8,982 nucleotides of DNA. Source: Phyllobacteriaceae bacterium (GTDB lineage Bacteria > Pseudomonadota > Alphaproteobacteria > Rhizobiales > Ancalomicrobiaceae). This document shows, in pieces, positions 1 through 6,618 of this stretch. The stretch covers positions 1 through 8,982 of the forward strand of contig JAAYVT010000490.1 in NCBI GenBank assembly GCA_012517025.1, written 5' to 3'. The position numbers and the translations under genes are program-made. Each line of letters opens with the position of its first letter. Position 1 is the first letter of the stretch. Under the pieces are notes generated by a model. It made no database searches, was not told where the DNA came from, and saw only the letters and a list, made by a program, of their open reading frames with translations.

Positions 1-749
1 AGATGCTGCCGCGTCTTCTCGACGGTCGCGCCGTCGGCATCCTCGGCTTCACCTATCAGGAACACGCCGCCGCTTGGCGGACCGCCGACCGCGCGGTGAC
101 GGTGGTCGATCGCCTCGCCGCCCTCGGCGATTTCGACGTCGGTCTGGTGGTCAACCCCAACAATCCCGACGGTCGTCTCGTTTCGCCCGACGACCTCGTC
201 GCGCTCGCCGGCACCATGGCGGCGGCCGGTCGCCGGCTGATCGTCGACGAGGCCTTCGTCGACGTCCTCGACGGCGACGCGAGCCTCGCGCCGCGCCTGC
301 CGGTCGCCGGCGCGATCGTACTGCGCTCCTTCGGCAAGACCTGGGGCCTCGCCGGGCTGCGTCTCGGCTTCGTCCTGGCGGAACCGGCGGTCGCGACGGC
401 GGTCCGCGCCGCCTTCGGCCCCTGGGCGGTCTCCGGCCCGGCGATCGTGATCGGCGTCGCCGCGCTCGCCGATCGCCCGTGGCTCGCCGCCGCCCGCGCC
501 CGCACCCGCCGCGACGCCGCCCGCCTCGATCGCATCCTCGCCGCCGCCGGCCTGCGGATGATCGGCGGTACCCCGCTGTTCCGCTTGGTCGAGGCCGCGA
601 CGGCGACCGAGATCGCCGACCGTCTCGCCGCCGCCGGCATCCACGTCCGCCGCTTCCCGCACGACCCGACCCGCCTGCGCTTCGGCCTGCCCGGCGACGA
701 GGCGGCGTGGCGGCGCCTCTGCGACGGTTTGTCCGTGCCTCCCGGCTGA
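1..749 (+). CDS. cobC: CobC-type L-threonine-O-3-phosphate decarboxylase, 5'-truncated by the window edge
   Basis: This is a fold-type I PLP enzyme. Known CobC (CobD in Salmonella) decarboxylates threonine phosphate to aminopropanol phosphate, the linker of the cobalamin nucleotide loop, in the cytosol. About 248 residues are visible against roughly 330 for the family, so the N-terminal 80-90 residues lie to the left of the window. The ATG at 3 is internal, not a start. Seen directly: the substrate-loop motif VNPNNPDG (from 150), a DEAF segment with the PLP-binding Asp, and SFGKTWGLAGLRLGF with the Schiff-base Lys codon at 336-338. The string GPWAVSGPA and the C-terminal RLRFGLPG are typical of CobC rather than of its relative HisC, which is the main alternative. 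It ends with TGA. Its usual partner cobD may lie upstream, but that is not visible. Confidence 0.85.
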   Translation, partial: MLPRLLDGRAVGILGFTYQEHAAAWRTADRAVTVVDRLAALGDFDVGLVVNPNNPDGRLVSPDDLVALAGTMAAAGRRLIVDEAFVDVLDGDASLAPRLPVAGAIVLRSFGKTWGLAGLRLGFVLAEPAVATAVRAAFGPWAVSGPAIVIGVAALADRPWLAAARARTRRDAARLDRILAAAGLRMIGGTPLFRLVEAATATEIADRLAAAGIHVRRFPHDPTRLRFGLPGDEAAWRRLCDGLSVPPG

Positions 750-806
750 GCCGAGGCGGTGTCGGGTTACGTCGGAGACGACGCGTAGTTCCCCAGCGTC
801 ATGCAC

Positions 807-988
807 GATTCGGATATTCGGCGCCACCGACGGCGCGCATCGTCTGGTAGTATGTCAGAAATGATTCCCGAAAAAAAGACTCCGGATCGTTTCTCTTTAT
901 ACCCAAGGTGAATTCAGACCGGCTCGAACGTTCGCCTGTTTCATGTTTATGTTTCGGAATTGCAACAATTTATGCGATGAATAGACTC
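807..988. promoter_or_regulatory. Cluster of four GANTC (CcrM methylation) sites
   Basis: GATTC occurs at 807-811 and 863-867, and GACTC at 878-882 and 984-988. That is four sites in about 180 bases, while the coding parts of the window show them several hundred bases apart. GANTC is the target of the alphaproteobacterial cell-cycle methylase CcrM, and promoter sites can be read by GcrA. That the sites regulate the downstream chemoreceptor genes is inference. Confidence 0.4.
925..934. promoter_or_regulatory. Perfect 10-base palindrome cgaacgttcg, possible operator
   Basis: The sequence equals its own reverse complement and sits about 190 bases upstream of the PAS gene start, in the AT-rich intergenic region. 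Such a palindrome could bind a dimeric regulator. No known consensus is matched with confidence, and short palindromes are common by chance. Confidence 0.25.
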
Positions 989-1033
989 ATAAATACAGTC
1001 GTCATATATTGTATACGCATTTATTCGCATAAA
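969..1033. repeat. Inverted repeat with 9-base perfect arms around an AT-rich spacer
   Basis: The left arm tttatgcga (969-977) is the exact reverse complement of the right arm tcgcataaa (1025-1033), with 47 bases between them. The spacer is AT-rich and includes gtatac (1011-1016), itself a palindrome. The arms could be two operator half-sites for a looping regulator of the PAS-MCP pair, which starts 88 bases downstream. The function is inferred; nothing identifies the binding protein. Confidence 0.35.
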
Positions 1034-1121
1034 TCGACGGGATGACGCAACGACAGGCATTAGCATTTCCTTCACGGAACCTCGGCGAGAAACGTTGCGG
1101 CGGAACGTCTCGGAGGACACC

Positions 1122-1709
1122 ATGCATCTGCCGCTCTCGGCGCGCTCGATCGCGAGTGCCGGCGCGCCCCTGCGCCGAAAATTGGCATCGACGGTTCGTC
1201 CGACCGGCGTCGAGCGGACCTTCGCGGTCGACGACGTCATCGTCTCGAAGACCGACTGCAAGGGCATCATCACCTACGCCAACGACGTCTTCCTGCGTCT
1301 CGCCTCGCTCTCCGAGCGCGAGGCGATCGGCGCGCCGCATTCGGTGATCCGCCATCCGGCGATGCCGCGAGCGGTGTTCAAGCTGCTGTGGGAGACGATC
1401 GAGAAGGGCGACGAGATCTTCGCCTACGTCCTCAACATGGCGTCGAACGGCGACCACTATTGGGTCTTCGCCCACGTCACCCCGACCTTCGCGCTCGACG
1501 GCGGCATCACCGGCTACCATTCGAACCGGCGTGTGCCCGATCGCGACGCCCTGCGGGTGATCGAGCCGCTCTATGCGGAGCTGAAGGCGATCGAAGATCG
1601 CGCCTCCGACCGGGCGCGCGGGCTCGCGCAGAGTTTCGATCATCTCGTCCGTCTCCTGGGCTCGAAGGGGCTGAGCTATGACGAATTCGTCTTCTCTCTG
1701 GCGCGCTGA
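1122..1709 (+). CDS. Aer-like PAS protein, soluble sensor half of a split energy-taxis receptor
   Basis: This is a 195-residue cytoplasmic protein with one PAS domain at about residues 36-140, closely resembling the FAD-binding PAS domain of the aerotaxis receptor Aer. Visible landmarks are TYANDVF (Asn54, like Asn34 of E. coli Aer), VIRHPAMPRAVFKLLW (77-90), NGDHYWV (109-115) and GITGYHSNRR, followed by the EPLYAEL helix that leads out of the Aer PAS domain. The known Aer motif is RHPDMP; here the Asp is Ala80, while Arg77 and His78 remain. There are no membrane segments and no signalling domain, so it needs a partner, probably the chemoreceptor whose gene overlaps its 3' end by 32 bases. 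The start at ATG 1122 is preceded by GGAGG at 1112-1116 with 5-base spacing; an upstream in-frame TTG at 1095 is less likely. By analogy with CetB of Campylobacter it would report redox state. FAD binding is inferred. Confidence 0.82.
   Translation: MHLPLSARSIASAGAPLRRKLASTVRPTGVERTFAVDDVIVSKTDCKGIITYANDVFLRLASLSEREAIGAPHSVIRHPAMPRAVFKLLWETIEKGDEIFAYVLNMASNGDHYWVFAHVTPTFALDGGITGYHSNRRVPDRDALRVIEPLYAELKAIEDRASDRARGLAQSFDHLVRLLGSKGLSYDEFVFSLAR
1665..1677 (+). promoter_or_regulatory. Ribosome binding site for the chemoreceptor, inside the PAS gene
   Basis: AAGGGG at 1665-1670 lies 7 bases before the ATG at 1678. A TGA at 1672-1674, in the chemoreceptor's own frame, lies one codon before that ATG, so translation in this frame cannot begin further upstream. 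The site is inside the last codons of the PAS gene, which suggests translational coupling. Confidence 0.6.
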
Positions 1710-3006
1710 GGCGGCGATCGTCGCCGTCCTGGCGGTGTCGCTGATCGGCGCCGGCGTCGCGGCGCTGATCGCCGATCGGCCGGGGGAGGCCGTCGCGATG
1801 ACGCTGGCGGCGGCGCTCGCCGGCTTCGCGATCGTCTCGCTGCGGCGTGCCCGCCGATCGATCGCCACCGTCTCGGCGGTGATGGAGGCGGCGGCGCGCG
1901 GCGACCTCGAACGCCGCGTCGTCCTGCTCCCCGACGGCGGCGAGTTGCGCCGGCTGGCCGACGACGCCAACCGTCTGCTCGACGTCTCCGACGCCTTCGT
2001 GCGCGAGGCCCGGGCGACGCTCGACTGCATCCGCGACGGCAAGAATCATCGCCGCATCGTCGAGCGCGGCATGGTCGGCACCTACGGTGCCACGGCGCGG
2101 TCGATGAACGAGGCGGTCTCCACCATCGAGGCTCGGCTCGGCGGCTTTGCCCGGATGATGGGCGAGTTCGAGACGACGGTCGGCGGCGTCACCAGCTCGC
2201 TCGGCGAGGCGGTGGCGAGCCTGTCGCGTTCCGCCGACACGATGCGGTCCTCCGCCACCGACACCGAACATCGCACCACCACCATCGGCGCCTCCGCCGA
2301 GGAGACCTCCGCGACGGTCGCCACCGTCGCCGCCGCCACCGAGGAGCTCAACGCGGCGGTGGAGGACATCGCCCGTCAGTCCGAGCGCGCCCTGGCGATC
2401 TCCCGCGACGCCGGCCGACGCGTCGGTGACGGCCGCGAGGCGATCGGCGGTCTCTCCGCCGCGGTCGGCGACATCGTCGGCGTCGTCGATCTGATCCGCT
2501 CGGTCGCCGAGCAGACCAAGCTCCTCGCCCTCAACGCCACCATCGAGGCGGCCCGCGCCGGCGAGGCCGGACGCGGCTTCGGAGTGGTGGCGACCGAGGT
2601 CAAGGCGCTCGCCGGCCAATCGGCCGCCGCGACGGAATCGATCTCCGAGCGCATCCGCGCCGTCGAGGAGAGCGCCCACCGCTGCATGACCTCGATCGAC
2701 GGCATCACCGGCGTGATCGAAGAGATCGCCGGCGCGGCCAGCGCCATCGCCGCCGCCGTGCAGCAGCAGAGCACCGCGACCCAGGAGATTGCCCGCTCGA
2801 TGCAGATGGCCTCGACCGCCACCGACGACGTCTCGGCGAACGTCGGCACCGTCGCCGCCGCCGCCGGCGAGACCGGCCGTGCCGCCGGCGAGGTGGCCTC
2901 GGCCTCCGAAGATCTCGCCGGGCAGACCGAGCGGCTGCGCTCCTCCGTCCGTGCCTTCCTCGACCGCGCCCGCGACGTCGCCGGCACCGCCCGCGCCGCC
3001 GCCTGA
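1678..3006 (+). CDS. Methyl-accepting chemotaxis protein with two membrane helices and no periplasmic sensor domain
   Basis: This is a 442-residue chemoreceptor. Two hydrophobic segments, about residues 12-32 and 37-55, are separated by only a few residues (DRPG), so there is no periplasmic ligand-binding domain. A HAMP-like linker follows at about 56-110, then a long Ala-rich coiled-coil signalling domain to near the end. The conserved hairpin tip that contacts CheA and CheW is visible at about residues 277-316: EQTKLLALNATIEAARAGEAGRGFGVVATEVKAL. Methylation-type Glu/Gln-rich helices flank it. The C-terminus (DVAGTARAAA) lacks a CheR/CheB-tethering pentapeptide. It overlaps the PAS gene by 32 bases in another frame, so the two are surely cotranscribed. 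This architecture matches CetA, which pairs with the PAS protein CetB in Campylobacter, and corresponds to Aer split in two. Signal input from the PAS partner is inferred. Confidence 0.9.
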   Translation: MTNSSSLWRAEAAIVAVLAVSLIGAGVAALIADRPGEAVAMTLAAALAGFAIVSLRRARRSIATVSAVMEAAARGDLERRVVLLPDGGELRRLADDANRLLDVSDAFVREARATLDCIRDGKNHRRIVERGMVGTYGATARSMNEAVSTIEARLGGFARMMGEFETTVGGVTSSLGEAVASLSRSADTMRSSATDTEHRTTTIGASAEETSATVATVAAATEELNAAVEDIARQSERALAISRDAGRRVGDGREAIGGLSAAVGDIVGVVDLIRSVAEQTKLLALNATIEAARAGEAGRGFGVVATEVKALAGQSAAATESISERIRAVEESAHRCMTSIDGITGVIEEIAGAASAIAAAVQQQSTATQEIARSMQMASTATDDVSANVGTVAAAAGETGRAAGEVASASEDLAGQTERLRSSVRAFLDRARDVAGTARAAA

Positions 3007-3025
3007 ACGCCGCGCCCCGATCGTC

Positions 3026-3050
3026 GACGCCGCCCCTCCGGCGGCGTCTT
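3026..3050 (+). terminator. Stem-loop after the chemoreceptor gene, probable terminator
   Basis: A perfect 9-bp stem, gacgccgcc (3026-3034) with ggcggcgtc (3040-3048), encloses the loop cctcc, starting 19 bases after the stop codon. Only a short T-rich tail follows (tcttcgctgt), so termination may be partial or rho-assisted. Its position between the MCP gene and prfB supports the call. Confidence 0.55.
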
Positions 3051-3161
3051 CGCTGTGCTCGCCGTTTACATCCCGGCGGCCCGCCGGTATGGTCCGCGCC
3101 CGTCGCCGAGGCGCGCCGCGCGCTGCTTCGCGCCCCTGAATTTTCGTCGAGGAACGATCCG

Positions 3162-4293
3162 ATGAAGGCAGAGATCCAGTCCGTCGTGGACGAGATCCAG
3201 CAGGCGCTCAGCCTGCTGAGGAGGCATCTTTGACTGGGATGTCGCGCTCAAACGACTGGACGAGCTGAACGCGCTCTCCGAAAGCCCCGATCTGTGGAAC
3301 GATCCGACCAACGCGCAGAAGCTGATGCGTGAACGCGACAAGTTGGCCAAGTCGGTCGACGTCGTCGGCTCGATCTCGCGGGAACTCGACGACAACGTCG
3401 GCCTGCTCGAACTCGGCGAGGCCGAGGGCGACGAGGCCGTCGTCGCCGAGGCGGAAGAGGCGCTGAAGCAGCTCGGCCACGACGTCGCCAAGCGGCAGGT
3501 CGACGCGCTGCTCTCCGGCGAGGCCGACGGCAACGACACCTAGCTCGAAATCCACGCCGGCGCCGGCGGCACCGAATCGCAGGACTGGGCCCAGATGCTC
3601 GCCCGCATGTACGTGCGCTGGGCCGAGCGTCGCGGCTTCAAGGTCGAGGCGGTCGAAGCCTCCGAGGGCGAGGAGGCCGGCTTGAAGTCGGTCACCTACG
3701 TCATCAAGGGCGAGAACGCCTACGGCTGGCTGAAGACCGAATCGGGCGTGCATCGTCTCGTCCGCATCTCGCCCTTCGACAGCGCCGCGCGGCGTCACAC
3801 CTCCTTCGCCTCGGCCTGGGTCTATCCGGTGGTCGACGACTCGATCGACATCGTCATCCCGGAGTCCGACGTTCGCGTCGACACCTACCGGTCGTCCGGC
3901 GCCGGCGGTCAGCACGTCAACACCACCGACTCGGCGGTGCGTCTGACCCACATCCCGACCGGCATCGCGGTCGCCTGTCAGGCCGAGCGCTCGCAGCACA
4001 AGAACCGCGCCACCGCGTGGTCGATGCTGCGCGCCCGCCTCTACGAGGTCGAGCTGAAGAAGCGCGAGGAGAAGGCCAGCGCCGAGGCGGCCGCCAAGAC
4101 CGACATCGGCTGGGGTCATCAGATCCGCTCCTACGTGCTGCAGCCCTACCAGATGGTCAAGGACCTGCGCACCGGCGTGCAGACCACCGACCCGGCCCGT
4201 GTGCTCGACGGCGACCTCGACGAGTTCATGGAGGCCTCGCTCGCCGCCCGGGTGCGCGGCGCGGCGACCGCCGTGGTCGAGGACATCGACTGA
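3162..4293 (+). CDS. prfB: Peptide chain release factor 2, with +1 programmed frameshift and an extra in-frame TAG
   Basis: RF2 recognises UGA and UAA in the ribosomal A site and triggers peptide release. The ATG at 3162 follows GAGGA at 3149-3153. The first 23 codons end at TGA 3231-3233; a +1 shift there (skipping base 3231) continues the protein in the frame that ends at TGA 4291-4293, giving 376 residues, the usual length. Seen in the second part: GAGGTESQDWA, the SPF stop-recognition motif at 3769-3777, and the catalytic GGQ at 3904-3912 within SGAGGQHVN. The oddity is a TAG at 3541-3543, residue 127, in the string NDT-stop-LEIHAGAGG, where family members normally have Tyr (TAC or TAT). 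Everything around it is intact and in frame. Unless TAG is read through, the product stops after domain 1. Sequencing error, a recent amber mutation or true readthrough are all possible. RF2 identity is certain; function of this copy is not. Confidence 0.93.
3219..3234 (+). promoter_or_regulatory. RF2 autoregulatory +1 frameshift site
   Basis: The sequence is AGG AGG CAT CTT TGA C. The internal Shine-Dalgarno-like AGGAGG (3219-3224) lies three bases before the slippery CTT (3228-3230), followed by TGA C (3231-3234). Spacing and slippery codon are the same as in the established E. coli prfB site. When RF2 is scarce the ribosome pauses at UGA, the CUU-bound tRNA slips forward to UUU, and full-length RF2 is made. 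This is the known feedback control of RF2. AGGAGG is the full anti-Shine-Dalgarno complement, so stimulation should be strong. Confidence 0.95.
3541..3543 (+). other. In-frame amber (TAG) codon inside prfB
   Basis: TAG lies exactly in the shifted RF2 reading frame: 103 codons after GAC at 3232, with 249 sense codons after it before the normal TGA. The neighbouring residues are strongly conserved, and the expected residue is Tyr, one base away (TAC or TAT to TAG). The base after the stop is C, as it is after the frameshift TGA. In-frame ATG 3595 could permit reinitiation, but I see no ribosome binding site before it and the product would lack domain 1. Confidence 0.9.
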
Positions 4294-4299
4294 TCGAAA

Positions 4300-4367
4300 G
4301 GGGCGCCCGAGAGAGCGCCCCGATCGCTTTGCGGCCGGATCGGCCGAGGAGGGGCGGGCGCCTCCTC
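4300..4367 (+). terminator. Tandem stem-loops between prfB and uppP
   Basis: Three hairpins follow the prfB stop in a row. The first is ggggcgc (4300-4306) with gcgcccc (4315-4321), followed by gatcgcttt. The second is cggcc (4332-4336) with ggccg (4342-4346). The third is gaggagg (4346-4352) with cctcctc (4361-4367). The first, 6 bases after the stop codon, is the best terminator candidate despite a short T run. The second and third share a base, so they compete or stack. The third lies about 20 bases before the uppP start and could affect its leader. Confidence 0.45.
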
Positions 4368-4388
4368 CGTTCTCTCACGAGGATCACG

Positions 4389-5210
4389 ATGGATCTCGTC
4401 TATCTCCTGAAGGCCGCCGTCCTCGGCATCGTCGAGGGCCTGACCGAATTCCTGCCGGTCTCCTCGACCGGCCACCTCATCCTCGCCGACGACCTGCTGA
4501 ATTTCGATTCCGGCTCCGGCAAGGTGTTCGAGGTGGTGATCCAGCTCGGCGCCATCCTGGCGGTGTGCTGGCTCTATCGCGAGAAGATCCTCACCCTGAT
4601 CGGCGGCGTGCTGCGGCGCGAGCGGTCGGCGCTCGCCTTCGCCGGCGCGGTGCTGCTCGCCTTCCTGCCCTCGGCGGTGATCGGCTTCCTGACCATCAAG
4701 CTGATCAAGACCTACTTGTTCTCGCCGGTGATCGTCTCGATCACCCTGATGGTCGGCGGTCTGATCATCCTGTGGGTGGAGGAGCGGTCGCACACCGTGA
4801 CCACCGAGATCGCCGATCGCACCACCTGGAAGCAGGCGCTGATCGTCGGCCTCGGGCAGGTGGTGTCGATGATCCCCGGCACCTCGCGCTCCGGCGCCAC
4901 CATCGTCGCCGGCCTGCTCGGCGGCATGTCGCGCTCGGCGGCGACCGAGTTCTCGTTCTTCTTGGCGATCCCGACCATGCTCGGCGCGAGCGTGCTCGAC
5001 CTCGCCAAGAACGGCGGTCATCTCGACCGCCAGGAGATCGCCGCCATCGCGGTCGGCTTCGTCGTCGCCTTCGTCTCGGCGGTGATCTGCGTGAAGTTCC
5101 TGATTCGCTATGTGGCGCACCACACCCTGAGCGTCTTCGCCTGGTACCGGATCGTCTTCGGCGCCCTGCTCTTCGCCTGGTACGGCCTGTGGCCGCTTCT
5201 CGCCGGCTGA
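4389..5210 (+). CDS. uppP: Undecaprenyl-diphosphatase (UppP/BacA family)
   Basis: This is a 273-residue integral inner-membrane protein, the normal family length. It dephosphorylates undecaprenyl diphosphate to undecaprenyl phosphate, recycling the lipid carrier for peptidoglycan and other envelope polymers, and its extra copies confer bacitracin resistance. Both signature regions are present: EGLTEFLPVSSTGH near the N-terminus (about residues 16-29), with the catalytic Glu residues and the SSTGH, and PGTSRSGATI (about 163-172), with the phosphate-binding Arg. Several hydrophobic membrane segments follow each region. The ATG at 4389 is preceded by GAGGA at 4379-4383, 5 bases away. The gene starts 95 bases after prfB with hairpins between, and ends only 7 bases from the end of the convergent M23 gene, with no terminator in the gap. 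Confidence 0.96.
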   Translation: MDLVYLLKAAVLGIVEGLTEFLPVSSTGHLILADDLLNFDSGSGKVFEVVIQLGAILAVCWLYREKILTLIGGVLRRERSALAFAGAVLLAFLPSAVIGFLTIKLIKTYLFSPVIVSITLMVGGLIILWVEERSHTVTTEIADRTTWKQALIVGLGQVVSMIPGTSRSGATIVAGLLGGMSRSAATEFSFFLAIPTMLGASVLDLAKNGGHLDRQEIAAIAVGFVVAFVSAVICVKFLIRYVAHHTLSVFAWYRIVFGALLFAWYGLWPLLAG

Positions 5211-5217
5211 TCCGCCG

Positions 5218-6504
5218 TCAGAACCCGAGCGCGCGGCCGGCGTCGAGCCAGTCGCGCGGATCGACCGGTTCGCCGGCGACCCGCGTCTCGTAATGCAGAT
5301 GCGGCCCTGTCGACCGCCCGGTCGAGCCGGCGAGGCCGAGCTGCGAGCCCGCCTTCACCTCGTCGCCGACCGTCACCGTGATGCTCGACAGATGGCCGTA
5401 GCGGGTGACCACGCCGTTGCCGTGGTCGACGTCGACGCACAGCCCGTAGCCGCCCTGGCGCCCGGCGCCGATCACCCTGCCCGGACCGGTCGAATGCACC
5501 GAATCGCCGACCTCGGCGCGGAAGTCGAGGCCGGTGTGCATCGCGCCGATGCCGAGGAACGGATCGGTGCGCACGCCGAATTCCGAGGTGATCGTCCGCT
5601 CTCCGTCGAGCGGCCGGGCGAGCGGCAGTCGCTGCGCCGCCGTGTGCAGCCGGGCGAGGCGGGCGAGGGCGCTCTCGGCGCGGCCGATGCCGTCGAGCGG
5701 CACCGGCACGAACGGGCCGCCGACGGCGTCGTCGTTCGGCTTCGGCAGTGGATGGGGCACCGGCTCGGCGACCTTGAAGCCGACCTTGGCGAGCGCGCGC
5801 GTCCAGCTCCGGCCGCGGTCCTCGGCGAGTTCGGCGAGCCCGGCGATGGCGGCGTCCTGTTGCTTCTCGAAGCCGGCGATCGCCCGTTCGGCGGCGGCGA
5901 TCCGGCGGGTCGGGTCGCGCCCCTCGCCGTCGCGTCCGGCCGGCACGCTCAGGCGGGAGGTGCGCAGTGGCGCGGCGAAGCGGTCGGTGTCGAGCGGTGT
6001 CGGTGCCGGCGCGGCGTCGTGGGCCGCCGGAGTGGGAGCGAGCGGCGCGCCGATCGGCGCCAGCGCGGGGCCCTTGGGCGAGGGGATCGCCAACCCCAGC
6101 TCGCCGATCTTGGTGACGAGACCGCCGAGCTTGGCCTGTCGCTCGCCGAGCTTGGCCTGACGGGCGAGCAACTCGTCGACCTTCGCCTCGAAGGCGTCCT
6201 GGTCGATCAGCTGGCGGCCGTTGATGCGGTCGATCTCGGCGCGCAGCGCGGCGACGCGATCCTCGTAGATCCGCTCGGTCCGCACCTGCCGCCCGAGTTG
6301 GTCGGCGATGAGGTCGTCGCGCACGAACAGCCAGCCGGTGGCGGCGAGATAGGAGGCGAGGAAGGCGCCGACGACGATCGCGCCGGCGGCGAGCCGGCGG
6401 GTGTCGACGTGGAAGGCGCGAACCCGGTCGCCGTGCACGATGGTGATGCGGTGGAGGTCGGAGCGACGGCCGAAGGGACGGGATCTCTCTTCCGTGGGCG
6501 ACAT
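5218..6504 (-). CDS. Membrane-anchored M23 (LytM-type) peptidoglycan peptidase with coiled coil
   Basis: The protein has 428 residues. A short basic cytoplasmic N-terminus is followed by one membrane helix (about 38-60), a coiled coil (about 63-136) with a tandem RQAKLGE-like heptad, a Pro/Ala-rich linker (about 140-190), a second helical stretch, and a C-terminal M23 domain (about 300-425). The zinc ligands are visible: HxxxD in MHTGLDF (His323, Asp327) and HxH in GPHLHYE (His402, His404), plus RYGHLSS. The metal site is thus intact, so an active endopeptidase is expected rather than a degenerate activator. Overall layout and the RDDLIADQL...YEDRVAALRAEIDRI segment resemble a conserved Rhizobiales family that includes RgsM of Sinorhizobium, needed for polar growth; that link is from memory. 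Start ATG at 6504, with GAGGAG 9 bases upstream (6514-6519). Convergent with uppP and possibly cotranscribed with bcp. Confidence 0.9.
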   Translation of the reverse strand: MSPTEERSRPFGRRSDLHRITIVHGDRVRAFHVDTRRLAAGAIVVGAFLASYLAATGWLFVRDDLIADQLGRQVRTERIYEDRVAALRAEIDRINGRQLIDQDAFEAKVDELLARQAKLGERQAKLGGLVTKIGELGLAIPSPKGPALAPIGAPLAPTPAAHDAAPAPTPLDTDRFAAPLRTSRLSVPAGRDGEGRDPTRRIAAAERAIAGFEKQQDAAIAGLAELAEDRGRSWTRALAKVGFKVAEPVPHPLPKPNDDAVGGPFVPVPLDGIGRAESALARLARLHTAAQRLPLARPLDGERTITSEFGVRTDPFLGIGAMHTGLDFRAEVGDSVHSTGPGRVIGAGRQGGYGLCVDVDHGNGVVTRYGHLSSITVTVGDEVKAGSQLGLAGSTGRSTGPHLHYETRVAGEPVDPRDWLDAGRALGF

Positions 6505-6618
6505 GAGATGCGGCTCCTCGACGGCGCGTGACGTCGAGGCGATTACACTTCGTTAGGGTTAAGATTTGCTTCCCGAACCCCGGCCGCCGACCGTCTCGGG
6601 CCGGGACGCGGACGGGCC

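Larger units (their letters stand above)
750..1121. other. Intergenic region, AT-rich in its right half, probable promoter region of the PAS-MCP pair
   Basis: There are 372 bases without a convincing gene. From about 845 to 1035 the base composition drops sharply below that of the flanking genes. Runs such as seven A at 871-877 and the stretch 1003-1033 are nearly all A/T. It contains four GANTC sites, a 10-base palindrome and a separated inverted repeat, listed separately. No clear rho-independent terminator follows cobC: only a 5-bp stem with a GAGA loop at 770-783 and another 5-bp stem at 821-836, neither with a T run. I see no clean sigma-70, sigma-54 or sigma-28 promoter. TATATT at 1005-1010 is a possible -10 element without a good -35. 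The compositional dip could also mark an old insertion scar. Confidence 0.6.

Noticed and set aside
861..911. A 16-codon open frame (ATG 861 to TGA 909-911) in the intergenic region
   Set aside because: There is no ribosome binding site, it is very short, and no leader-peptide features are seen.
1672..1709. Programmed frameshift fusing the PAS protein to the chemoreceptor
   Set aside because: A TGA in the chemoreceptor frame sits just before its ATG, a good ribosome binding site is present, and the 32-base overlap has no obvious slippery site. Two separate proteins are simpler.
3325..3543. A separate 72-codon gene ending at the TAG
   Set aside because: Its residues are the domain 1 and early domain 2 sequence of RF2 and are continuous with the frame on both sides, so it is part of prfB.
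6548..6566. CtrA-like site (TTAACCCTAAC on the minus strand) upstream of the M23 gene
   Set aside because: The CtrA consensus needs TTAA, seven bases, then TTAA. The spacing and second half do not fit.
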